Shown here one piece after another: positions 17,453 to 24,656 of a stretch of DNA of 64,000 nt. The stretch is taken from assembly GCA_030041475.1 (NCBI GenBank), contig JASHNU010000019.1:1-64000 (forward strand), written 5' to 3'. The position numbers and the translations under genes are program-made. The DNA is from Candidatus Sulfotelmatobacter sp. (lineage in GTDB: Bacteria > Acidobacteriota > Terriglobia > Terriglobales > Acidobacteriaceae). Each line of letters begins with the position of its first letter. Within the stretch, counting starts at the first letter, position 1. A model generated the notes under the pieces. The model had not been told where the DNA came from. It did not search any database and worked only from the letters and a program-made list of their open reading frames with translations.

Positions 17453-17977
17453 TTACGGCTTGTGACTGGGCTGCGTCGCGCCGCCGGAAGCGTGCGGATT
17501 CGCCATCCCTGACATGTCTCCACCATGGCCGGCTCCCATCGAGCTCGTGTCGCCGGGAGCGAAGCAGGTGACGCGTCCGCTCGAAGCTACGCGCAACTGG
17601 GCTGGACAATCGCCGCTGGTCACCGTTGGAGTCGCGTTCGTCCCCTGCGACTGCACGGTGTATAGCTTGCCGTCGCCGCCGCCGGCCACACCGACACTCA
17701 TGCCGGGCATGTCGTACGCGACATAGAACGGATGTTTACCCTGACTCGCCTGCAGGGCGCAATCGCTAGCGGTCTTGAGCTGCGCTTGGCTTGCGCTGAT
17801 GTCGAGCCGGCCGCAATCGGTGGCGTTCGCCCCCGAATGTTCCTGCAGCTTCTGTGTGACCCCATCGGGCGGCTTGGCCGGCGTGGAGGCGGCACTTGGC
17901 TGTCCGGCCGGGCCAGACTTGCTGCAGGCGGTCAGACAGCAAAGCACGACTAACGTGATGACAGCTGTTTTTTTCAT
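17453..17977 (-). CDS. Lipoprotein of unknown function with a His/Met-rich tail
   Basis: 174 residues. The signal peptide ends in a lipobox (VLCCLTAC, Cys19 or nearby the lipidation site), followed by an Ala/Pro linker. The middle has Cys pairs (ATDCGRLD, ASDCALQAS, SGDCPAQL, VTCFAPGD), which may form disulfides in the periplasm. The last 30 residues are Gly/His/Met-rich (GHGGDMSGMANPHAS), a composition seen in metal-binding tails. I recognise no family. Same strand as the frameshifted kinase gene, 17 bases upstream of it. Confidence 0.75.
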   Translation of the reverse strand: MKKTAVITLVVLCCLTACSKSGPAGQPSAASTPAKPPDGVTQKLQEHSGANATDCGRLDISASQAQLKTASDCALQASQGKHPFYVAYDMPGMSVGVAGGGDGKLYTVQSQGTNATPTVTSGDCPAQLRVASSGRVTCFAPGDTSSMGAGHGGDMSGMANPHASGGATQPSHKP

Positions 17978-18009
17978 GGCGAAGTGATTGTATCGAACTG
18001 ATTCAGCTC

Positions 18010-19143
18010 TTACCGCTTTCTCGTCAACTGCCGGATCAAATCCACCTCCGCCCGACGGTATGGTGTCCCATCCGGATGCAACAATTCATGGAACCACAGC
18101 GGCGGATCGCTCAGAATATACGGATGCTGCCACGACTCCCATGGGTAATACGTCTGCGTCTTGCCCGCGACGAATCCCCAGTTGATCGCACCCACATTCT
18201 CCTGCTTCGCGATCGGCAGGATCGTGTCGAATGTGCTGCCCACCGACCGCGCCATGAATTCGGTGCAAATCACCGGGCGACGCAATCGCCTCAGCCACGC
18301 GATCTCATCCTTGAACGACTCCGGCCAGCTGTAGTTGTGAAACGTGATGATGTCGGACTCGCGCAGCTGAATCCGCTCTAGTTCATCCTGCGCGCTTTCC
18401 TCCCTGGATATGTCCACTTCATAGACGCCGCTGGTCAGCGGCTGCGTAGGATTCATCTCCCGCGCCCACTCGAAGGCCTGCGGCAACAGCGCCGTAACGC
18501 GCGCGATCTTGTTCGCTATTTTCATCTCTGTCTTGGGATAGCTTCCAGTCGTGTCCGATCCCGGCTCGTTCCAGATGTCCCAGCCCAGAATGCGGTCGTC
18601 CGTGGCGAAAGCACCCACCACGCCCTGAACGTACGCCTTCAGCCGCGGATACTGGCCGGGATCGGCCAGCGCCTCACGCCCCGGACTCTGCACCCAGCCT
18701 GAGTTGTGCACGCCCGGAATCGGCGGATGCTGCGGGCCCAGATGCGGCTCGGGATCCCAGCAGGAATCGAACAGCACAAACAGCGGCCGGATGTGATGCC
18801 GCGCCGCAATCGTCAAAAATTCATCGATGCGCCGCCGGAAGTCGGCAGCGTCCTGTTGCCATAGCAGGTCGTGCAAAAACACGCGCATGGTGTTCATGCC
18901 CAGGCCTTCAGCCCAGCCCAATTCCTTATCAATTTCCCCGGGATCGAACGTCGCCTCCTGCCACATTTCAAGCTCGTTGATCGCCGACTTCGGGATGTAA
19001 TTGCTTCCCACGAGCCACGGCTGCCGCGCGTACCATTCGTTGGCCTTTTGTTCCGACCAGCGGGAGGTCTGTGCGCGGACAGCCGGACACGAGGTCAGAG
19101 TGATCAGCAAGGTTGTGAGCCAAAAGGATTGGAAGATTTTCAC
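18010..19143 (-). CDS. Secreted GH5-like (cellulase family) glycoside hydrolase
   Basis: 377 residues with signal peptide (MKIFQSFWLTTLLITLTSC..VRAQ). A clan GH-A TIM barrel is indicated by the acid/base Glu in GWDIWNEPGSD at the end of strand 4 and the nucleophile Glu in PVICTEFMAR at strand 7, with MNTMRVFLHD and ITFHNYSWPE between. It most likely cleaves a beta-linked plant or microbial polysaccharide outside the cytoplasm; specificity is not assigned. A Cys near the end of the signal could be a lipidation site (TLTSC), although AQ cleavage is also possible. Confidence 0.85.
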   Translation of the reverse strand: MKIFQSFWLTTLLITLTSCPAVRAQTSRWSEQKANEWYARQPWLVGSNYIPKSAINELEMWQEATFDPGEIDKELGWAEGLGMNTMRVFLHDLLWQQDAADFRRRIDEFLTIAARHHIRPLFVLFDSCWDPEPHLGPQHPPIPGVHNSGWVQSPGREALADPGQYPRLKAYVQGVVGAFATDDRILGWDIWNEPGSDTTGSYPKTEMKIANKIARVTALLPQAFEWAREMNPTQPLTSGVYEVDISREESAQDELERIQLRESDIITFHNYSWPESFKDEIAWLRRLRRPVICTEFMARSVGSTFDTILPIAKQENVGAINWGFVAGKTQTYYPWESWQHPYILSDPPLWFHELLHPDGTPYRRAEVDLIRQLTRKR

Positions 19144-19211
19144 GGGTAAGACTCCGGCTAACTTTATATGCCGAAGGCTTGTGACGGATCAATCGACTGG
19201 AAAGGACTCCG

Positions 19212-19574
19212 CTACTCCACGCCCAGACTCGCCAGCGCTTCTTCGAGCAATGCCGAGTCAATCGTCAAGCGGCGGCTGTGAGCCTTCATATCTTCAATTT
19301 CGTCGAAAGCGCGGAAAAGGCGTAATTTCGCCGCGGCATACTGCTCGGCTTCGTTCAACGGACGCCTATGCGCCGCTGCCCACGCCGCTACCGCGGCTTG
19401 CGGAAGAAACACACTCACCGCATAGGTCAGCTTGCGGTCGGAAGTCACATCAAAGACGAACTCGGTAGCGGGAGCCTCAGAATCATCGGCCAGCGCCGCA
19501 CGCTTGCCCACGAAGTAGTACTGGTAGACGTAACCCTGCGCGCCAGCGTAGGTCTTCAAACGCCGAACAGTCAT
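19212..19574 (-). CDS. Conserved hypothetical protein (120 aa)
   Basis: Starts at ATG 19574 (MTVRRLKTYAGAQGYVYQYY). The sequence has a beta-rich N-terminal half (YQYYFVGKR, EFVFDVTSDRKLTYAVSVFL) and a helical C-terminal half (EAEQYAAAKLRLFRAFDEIED). I know no named family. No signal peptide. A longer reading from 19619 would start within upstream sequence with no ribosome site. It lies divergent to the GGDEF-EAL gene. Confidence 0.65.
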   Translation of the reverse strand: MTVRRLKTYAGAQGYVYQYYFVGKRAALADDSEAPATEFVFDVTSDRKLTYAVSVFLPQAAVAAWAAAHRRPLNEAEQYAAAKLRLFRAFDEIEDMKAHSRRLTIDSALLEEALASLGVE

Positions 19575-19736
19575 GCCGACATTATGGACGCGCCGAAGCC
19601 TAATACGCCAGACTGGCAAACTGTTGCAGCCCTACCCGCTGGAGTCACCGCGAAGCGTCGCAGGGCACGGGCACGAAGGTAATCTCCCGCTAATCCCGTC
19701 CTGCCATTGCGCCGATATTCCATAGAAGAGTCCTGC

Positions 19737-21599
19737 ATGCACCTGCCCTGGCCATCGATCCCACTCGGCGCGCTTGCCATCCTGCTTCTGTTTATGCTGG
19801 TGCTGTTGCAGCAGGTGCATATTTTCCGCACCCGCCGCAAAGCAAAGCAACGCGAAGAACTCTTTCAAATCGTCACCGAAAACGCCGCCGACATGATCGC
19901 GTTGGTCGATGTCAAAGGACGGCGCCTGTACAACAGTCCGGCCTACAAGAGAATCCTCGGATACTCCGCCGCCGAGCTGGGCGAAACTTCCGCCTTCGAA
20001 CAGATTCACCCCGACGACCGTTTCAAAGTTCTTGAGGCGGGGCGTGTGGCGCGGGAAACCGGCGTGGGGAAGCGCCTGGAATATCGCATCAAGCACAAGG
20101 ACGGCAGCTGGCGCGTACTCGAGTCCGAGGCCAGCGTGGTCCGCGACTCGAGTGGCAATGTTGCCAAGCTGGTGATCGTCAACCGCGACATCACCGAGCG
20201 CAAGCGCGCCGAGCAGCAGCTCGAGCACAACCTCTATCACGACCCGCTGACCGGCTTGCCCAATCGTCGACTCTTTCTTGACCGCCTCGAGCAGGCCTTT
20301 GCCCGCTCCCGCCGCGACCTCGGCCACCAGTATTCGCTGCTGCTCGGCAACGTCGATCACTTCAAGGTTTTCAACGAGACCTTGGGCACGGCAGGTGGAG
20401 ACCAGGTGCTGCAGGAGATTTCCCGCCGCGTCGGGGCCAGCCTCCGGCAAAGCGATTCGCTCGCCCGTGCCGACGCCGCCACTCCCACTCCCGGGGCTGT
20501 GGTCGCCCGACTCGGCGGCGACGAATTCACCATCCTGCTCGACACCGTCGGCGACGCCAGCGATGCCATGCGGGTTGCACAAAGAATCCAGGCCGCAGTT
20601 GCCGAGCCCATCTTCGTCGATGGCCGAGAAGTACGAGTCTCTCTGAGCACAGGTATCGCGCTCGGCGCCCCGGAACACGAACGGCCCGAGGACATCCTGA
20701 AAGATGCCGCCATCGCCATGCGTCGCGCCAAGGGCCTGGGGGGATCGCGCTGCGAAGTCTTCGACGAGGCCATGCACACTCGCGCCTCAGGCCGCATGCG
20801 TCTCGAAGCCGACCTGCGCACCGCCATCGCCGCCCATCAGTTCCGTGTCTTCTATCAACCTGTGGTCGAGCTCTCGACGCGCCGCATCGTGAGCCTGGAA
20901 GCGCTGCTGCGCTGGGACCATCCCCAGCAGGGATTGATCTCGCCCTATCGCTTCATCCAAGCCGCCGAAGACACGGGCGTTCTGGTCTCACTCGGCCATT
21001 GGCTCATGCTGCAGGCCTGCCGGCAACTGCGCGAGTGGGATGTCAACAATGCCGCCGGGCAGCCGGTCAATGTCACTCTCAACGTTTCTCCTCGCCAGTT
21101 TTCCGACGCCCGCCTGGCCAGCGATCTGCAGGACGCTCTGCGCCAGACCGGGGTCGATCCTTCGCGTCTGCAGCTGGAGATGACCGAATCAGTCGCCGCC
21201 GCCGATCCCAAACTGACGGTCACCGTTCTCACTCACCTCAAGCATCTCGGTATCGGCGTCATCATGGACGACTTTGGCATTGGCGCTTCCTCGCTGCGCG
21301 GACTGTGGCAGTTCCCCCTCGACGCGTTGAAAATCGACCGCTCGCTGGTGCGCGAAATACAGGTCGACCGCGCCGCCACGGAAATCGTCGAGATGATCAT
21401 TACGCTGGCCAGCAAACTGAATCTCAAAGTCATCGCGGAAGGAATTGAAACCGGAAAGCAAGTCGAACAATTGCGCCAGCTGGGATGCGAGTTCGGCCAA
21501 GGCTACTACTTTTCGCAGCCCGTCGAGGCTAAGGCCGCTCTGCAACTCATGCGGCAACAACTGGCCCCGACTCGCGTGACGGGCGCGGGCGCAAAGTAG
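19737..21599 (+). CDS. PAS-GGDEF-EAL cyclic-di-GMP protein
   Basis: 620 residues: one N-terminal membrane helix (LGALAILLLFMLVLLQQ), a PAS domain with PAC tail (about 35-160), GGDEF (about 165-330) and EAL (about 345-610). GGDEF is intact (LGGDEF, first Gly about residue 260). An inhibitory RxxD five residues upstream is not present. The EAL domain keeps EALLRW (Glu about 388), MTES, MDDFG, ALKIDRS and AEGIE, so phosphodiesterase activity is plausible. It may make or degrade c-di-GMP according to the PAS signal at the membrane. ATG 19737 is preferred to an upstream TTG at 19707. Confidence 0.93.
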   Translation: MHLPWPSIPLGALAILLLFMLVLLQQVHIFRTRRKAKQREELFQIVTENAADMIALVDVKGRRLYNSPAYKRILGYSAAELGETSAFEQIHPDDRFKVLEAGRVARETGVGKRLEYRIKHKDGSWRVLESEASVVRDSSGNVAKLVIVNRDITERKRAEQQLEHNLYHDPLTGLPNRRLFLDRLEQAFARSRRDLGHQYSLLLGNVDHFKVFNETLGTAGGDQVLQEISRRVGASLRQSDSLARADAATPTPGAVVARLGGDEFTILLDTVGDASDAMRVAQRIQAAVAEPIFVDGREVRVSLSTGIALGAPEHERPEDILKDAAIAMRRAKGLGGSRCEVFDEAMHTRASGRMRLEADLRTAIAAHQFRVFYQPVVELSTRRIVSLEALLRWDHPQQGLISPYRFIQAAEDTGVLVSLGHWLMLQACRQLREWDVNNAAGQPVNVTLNVSPRQFSDARLASDLQDALRQTGVDPSRLQLEMTESVAAADPKLTVTVLTHLKHLGIGVIMDDFGIGASSLRGLWQFPLDALKIDRSLVREIQVDRAATEIVEMIITLASKLNLKVIAEGIETGKQVEQLRQLGCEFGQGYYFSQPVEAKAALQLMRQQLAPTRVTGAGAK

Positions 21600-21617
21600 G
21601 TCAGCCGATCGAATTGC

Positions 21618-21742
21618 GTCATCCCGAAGTCCCGCGCTTTCACCAACGGGACGAGGGATCTCCCCGCAACAACTTTGTGCCAGGGAGATCCCTCTCTCCG
21701 CCTGGGCCGTTCTAAGAAAAGCCGGGCTCCGCCCGGAATGAC
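21618..21742 (-). repeat. Long imperfect palindromic repeat, copy 1
   Basis: Its reverse complement begins GTCATTCCGGGCGGAG, contains AGAGAGGGATCTCCC and GGGAGATCCCTC facing each other, and ends GACTTCGGGATGAC. Terminal and internal arms pair, giving a long cruciform-like structure of about 125 bases. Two copies in the other orientation are at 23360 and 39102. It fills the gap between the GGDEF-EAL and beta-lactamase-like genes. Confidence 0.7.
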
Positions 21743-21797
21743 GGCAGCAAGGGCGATGCGGGAAAGATTCGGACCTCAGATCTGCCCGAAAAAGCTC

Positions 21798-22736
21798 TCA
21801 CCGCGCTCCGTTCCCCGGCGACACCACCCGCCCGTACTCCGTCGCGCGCGCGAGACGGTCAAACATCCTCCACGCCGCCAGCGAAACCTTGCTGATCGCT
21901 TCTTCTCCATCGCGTTCGTTGCGCAAAAATGCCGTCATCACGCAAATCACATACGGCCGCCCCTCTACAAAAACGACGCCGGAATCATTCCGCACAGCTT
22001 CGAGCGATCCCGGCTTGTTTGCGATCTTCAAGTCCGCTGGCAGGTCGCGCGGAATCCACGAATCCTTGTTCGTCGAGAGCACTTTGAAGAAGTCTTCCGT
22101 CGATTCTTTGTTCAGCACCCTGCCGCGATAGATCGCGTCGAGTAGCCCCATCATCTCGCGCGGCGTCGAAATGTTCTCCCGGCCCTGCTTCGCCGCCTCC
22201 AGGTCCATCATCTTTCGCCGCAGCCGCGTGTGGGTGAGCCCGAGCAAATCGAGCATCGCATTCACATTCGCCATGCCCACGCGGTCGATCAGCACATTCG
22301 TCGCCGAGTTGTCGCTGACCGCGACCATCATCGTAGCCAGGTCGCGGAACGTGACCCGCGTCACGCCCGGCGTCAGCCCGTTCATGATGTCGCTATCGGG
22401 AACCATATCCGATGCCTGCACCGTGTACAAGTCCGTGAGCTTCAGCTTGCCCTGTTGCGCTTGCAGGTAAAGGTCAGCGAGTACCGTAATCTTGATCGAA
22501 CTGGCCTGGGCGAAGACCTCGTCCTCGTGCAGGAAAAAGTGATCGCCGGTCGTGAGGTCTTCAATCGCTAGGCCCATCACGCCGTCGAGATGCTGGTCGA
22601 TTTCGCTGATGCTCGTCTCCAGCTTCTGCCAGAGCACTTTCTGCTTGCCAATCGATGGCGATGGCGCTACCGTCTGCGCGAAGGAGGTCGAAAGAAGTAA
22701 TGCAAGGCTGAAGCACAACTTCAAGGAAGGTTGCAT
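21798..22736 (-). CDS. Class A beta-lactamase-like secreted serine hydrolase
   Basis: 312 residues with signal peptide (MQPSLKLCFSLALLLSTSFA). The class A penicillin-recognising fold shows Ser79-x-x-Lys82 (SSIK), Ser-Asp-Asn at 141-143 (SDN) and, in place of KTG, Lys241-Pro-Gly-Ser. An omega-loop Glu of the usual ExxLN form is not clear; DLEAAKQGREN is the nearest candidate. It may be a true beta-lactamase or a related peptidoglycan or ester hydrolase. An earlier in-frame start at 22784 would spoil the signal peptide. It follows dinB by 48 bases on the same strand. Confidence 0.85.
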   Translation of the reverse strand: MQPSLKLCFSLALLLSTSFAQTVAPSPSIGKQKVLWQKLETSISEIDQHLDGVMGLAIEDLTTGDHFFLHEDEVFAQASSIKITVLADLYLQAQQGKLKLTDLYTVQASDMVPDSDIMNGLTPGVTRVTFRDLATMMVAVSDNSATNVLIDRVGMANVNAMLDLLGLTHTRLRRKMMDLEAAKQGRENISTPREMMGLLDAIYRGRVLNKESTEDFFKVLSTNKDSWIPRDLPADLKIANKPGSLEAVRNDSGVVFVEGRPYVICVMTAFLRNERDGEEAISKVSLAAWRMFDRLARATEYGRVVSPGNGAR

Positions 22737-22784
22737 AACGCGAAGGATTCTAACAGCTGAGGCCTTCGGGGAAGGAAGTCGCAC

Positions 22785-23291
22785 TCACTTCGTCTTGTTC
22801 ATCCATACGCGCCAGGTACCCGGCCCAGCCATTTTGTTGTCCAAGGGCAGGCCGGCTAACTTGAGCGCTAGTTTGATCTGACCGTGATGGTAGCCCTCGT
22901 GCCAGATCATGTGCTGCATCATGAGGATCGGATGGTCGTAGTGAAGGTCCATTTCCCGTCCAGTCTGCAACCTGCCCTTGACTGCATCCCGCACGGCCTT
23001 GGCGCTTTCGTCGAGCATCTGGACGATACGACCCCGGTCATGTTCCGCCTTCCACTCTCCCTCCAGCGTCTGCTCTGGCATCGGCCGAGCGAATTCCGGC
23101 GCGTCCTCCGAAATGAACACCAGCCGCACGTGATGGATGTGCGTGAACATCTCCGCGACCGACGGACTGCCTTTCATCGCCCGCGCGTCCAACCCGCCCT
23201 CTGGAATGATGCGGAGCAGATTGAGCAGAATGGTGTTGTTCCGCTCCCAGGAGTCGAGCATAGCTTCAAGTAGAGGTTGATCGATTGGCAT
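22785..23291 (-). CDS. DinB family protein
   Basis: 168 residues forming the DinB/YfiT four-helix bundle. Metal ligands expected of the family are present: the first His in MFTHIHHVRL and the pair in WHEGYHHGQIKLAL. Members include thiol-dependent S-transferases (bacillithiol, mycothiol) and proteins of unknown reaction. No signal peptide. Likely co-transcribed with the beta-lactamase-like gene 48 bases downstream. Confidence 0.88.
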   Translation of the reverse strand: MPIDQPLLEAMLDSWERNNTILLNLLRIIPEGGLDARAMKGSPSVAEMFTHIHHVRLVFISEDAPEFARPMPEQTLEGEWKAEHDRGRIVQMLDESAKAVRDAVKGRLQTGREMDLHYDHPILMMQHMIWHEGYHHGQIKLALKLAGLPLDNKMAGPGTWRVWMNKTK

Positions 23292-23359
23292 AATCGCTGC
23301 GCTCGGCAGGTGGTTCAGTTTGAATACCCACCCTCGGTTCAGTCACCTGTCTGAGTTGC

Positions 23360-23473
23360 GTCATCCCGAGCAAAGCCGTTTTTCAGGCGGAGAGAGGGAT
23401 CTCGCGCGGGCCGGCCGACAATGCTCGCGAGATCCCTCGGCCCGCTGGTGAGAACGCGGGCCCTCGGGATGAC
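23360..23473 (+). repeat. Long imperfect palindromic repeat, copy 2
   Basis: Begins GTCATCCCGAG and ends CTCGGGATGAC, with inner arms GAGGGATCTCGCG and CGCGAGATCCCTC. Aligns closely with 39102-39216 (same CAGGCGGAG, GGGATCTCGCGCGGG and GATCCCTCGGCCCGCTGGT blocks). It lies between dinB and galT-like genes. Confidence 0.75.
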
Positions 23474-23537
23474 ACACTCCCAAGAAAACTCAACCCGTCA
23501 ATTACCCGTCACCTTTTTGCGCCACAGTCCACTGACT

Positions 23538-24524
23538 TCACCCTTCAATCTTCGCTTCTCTCAGCTGCTTCACTGCCGTCTCCGAACTGACCGGCGAGTA
23601 ATACACCTCTTTAAAAGTGTACGAGCGCGCCTTGGAGCCCACGACGGGCAGAATCTCGATGTGCCAGTGGTAGTCATCGTCAATCGTCTTCCAATACCCC
23701 AGATTCTTCGACGGATGCAGGCTGCTCGGCGAGGTGTGCAGCACGAGGTGAAATTCCTCCGTCAAGGTTCGCACCCGCTGCAGCGTACGCCGTAGAAGCG
23801 CCGCCAGATTCACGCGCAGTCCCGGCTTGTTCAATCCCGTGCGCTCGAATGAAGCCTCGTGATTGCGCGGCAAAATCCAGGTCTCGTATGGCACCCGCGG
23901 CGCATAGGGACAGATCGCCAGATAATCTCCGCGAGCCTCCACCACACGCAACGCCTGCCGCTCTTCTTGCTGAACGATGTCGCAGAAGACGCAGCGCTCT
24001 TTGGCCACGAAGTACTCGCGCCCGGCGCGCAATTCATAGAGAACGCGCCGCGGCACGAACATGGTCGCCGTGAGCTGCGACGTGGGATGGCTGAATTCCT
24101 GTCCGGCGTTCTTGCCGTAATCCTTGAACAGGCTGACGTACTTGATGCGGGGGTCGCGCTTTAGATCGAGAATGCGCTCGGCGGCTAGGCGAAGGAAATG
24201 TCCGATCTCTTCGTCGCTCGCATTCCACAAATGCCGGTCGTGGCGCGGGTTCTCGATCAGCACTTCATGCGCTCCCACTGAGCGCATGCGGTCGTAAATA
24301 CCATCGCCACAGCGCCCGGGCTCACCCTCGATGTGGTACAGCGGGTTGGGATGCACCACCGAGCGCGCCGACCACGCCGCGCCCGGATTGTTCGGGCTGA
24401 CGGCAATCACCTGCGCGCCGTCTGCGCAAAACCGGCAGGGCGATTCCGGGCTCGGCTTCGCTTCCGCAGCGTCGTCCCCGGTCATCACCCAGGAGCGCGT
24501 AATCGGATCCTTCCGCAGTTCCAT
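23538..24524 (-). CDS. galT: Galactose-1-phosphate uridylyltransferase-like protein
   Basis: 328 residues of the HIT-superfamily GalT group. Two CxxC pairs for metal are present (CRFCADG, CVFCDIV), with [24 protein letters not shown] and the C-terminal [13 protein letters not shown]. In canonical GalT the second His of HPH is the uridylylated nucleophile; here the segment is [11 protein letters not shown], with Thr (ACG) in that place. So the enzyme may work differently or transfer another group, and the galT name is provisional. ATG 24524 is chosen because homology starts at [12 protein letters not shown]. Divergent from mutS. Confidence 0.78.
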   Translation of the reverse strand: MELRKDPITRSWVMTGDDAAEAKPSPESPCRFCADGAQVIAVSPNNPGAAWSARSVVHPNPLYHIEGEPGRCGDGIYDRMRSVGAHEVLIENPRHDRHLWNASDEEIGHFLRLAAERILDLKRDPRIKYVSLFKDYGKNAGQEFSHPTSQLTATMFVPRRVLYELRAGREYFVAKERCVFCDIVQQEERQALRVVEARGDYLAICPYAPRVPYETWILPRNHEASFERTGLNKPGLRVNLAALLRRTLQRVRTLTEEFHLVLHTSPSSLHPSKNLGYWKTIDDDYHWHIEILPVVGSKARSYTFKEVYYSPVSSETAVKQLREAKIEG

Positions 24525-24626
24525 GGGCAAAGGAGAACATTCAGCGCGAACCGGAGTCAACTACATTTCGTGCTGAAAAATACAGCCGGCGCATGCGAAA
24601 AGCCGCAGAGAATAGTCAGCGCGCTT

Positions 24627-24635
24627 TGTTATAAT
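24627..24635 (+). promoter_or_regulatory. Extended -10 promoter of mutS
   Basis: TGTTATAAT is a perfect TGnTATAAT extended -10, 21 bases before the mutS ATG at 24657. It predicts a leader of roughly 15 bases and supports that start over upstream in-frame codons. Confidence 0.6.
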
Positions 24636-24656
24636 CCGCCCAAGTCCGCCCAACCG

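Noticed and set aside
19632-20777. Long open frame opposite the GGDEF-EAL gene
   Set aside because: Antisense to an unmistakable PAS-GGDEF-EAL protein; no motif of its own.
21798-22736. Acquired antibiotic-resistance gene
   Set aside because: The class A-like protein has no mobile-element context, differs from KTG (has KPG) and lacks a clear ExxLN loop, so I call it a chromosomal relative, not an acquired resistance gene.
24333-24656. Upstream in-frame continuation of mutS
   Set aside because: It is antisense to the GalT-like gene, and a good -10 promoter lies between it and the homology-supported ATG 24657.
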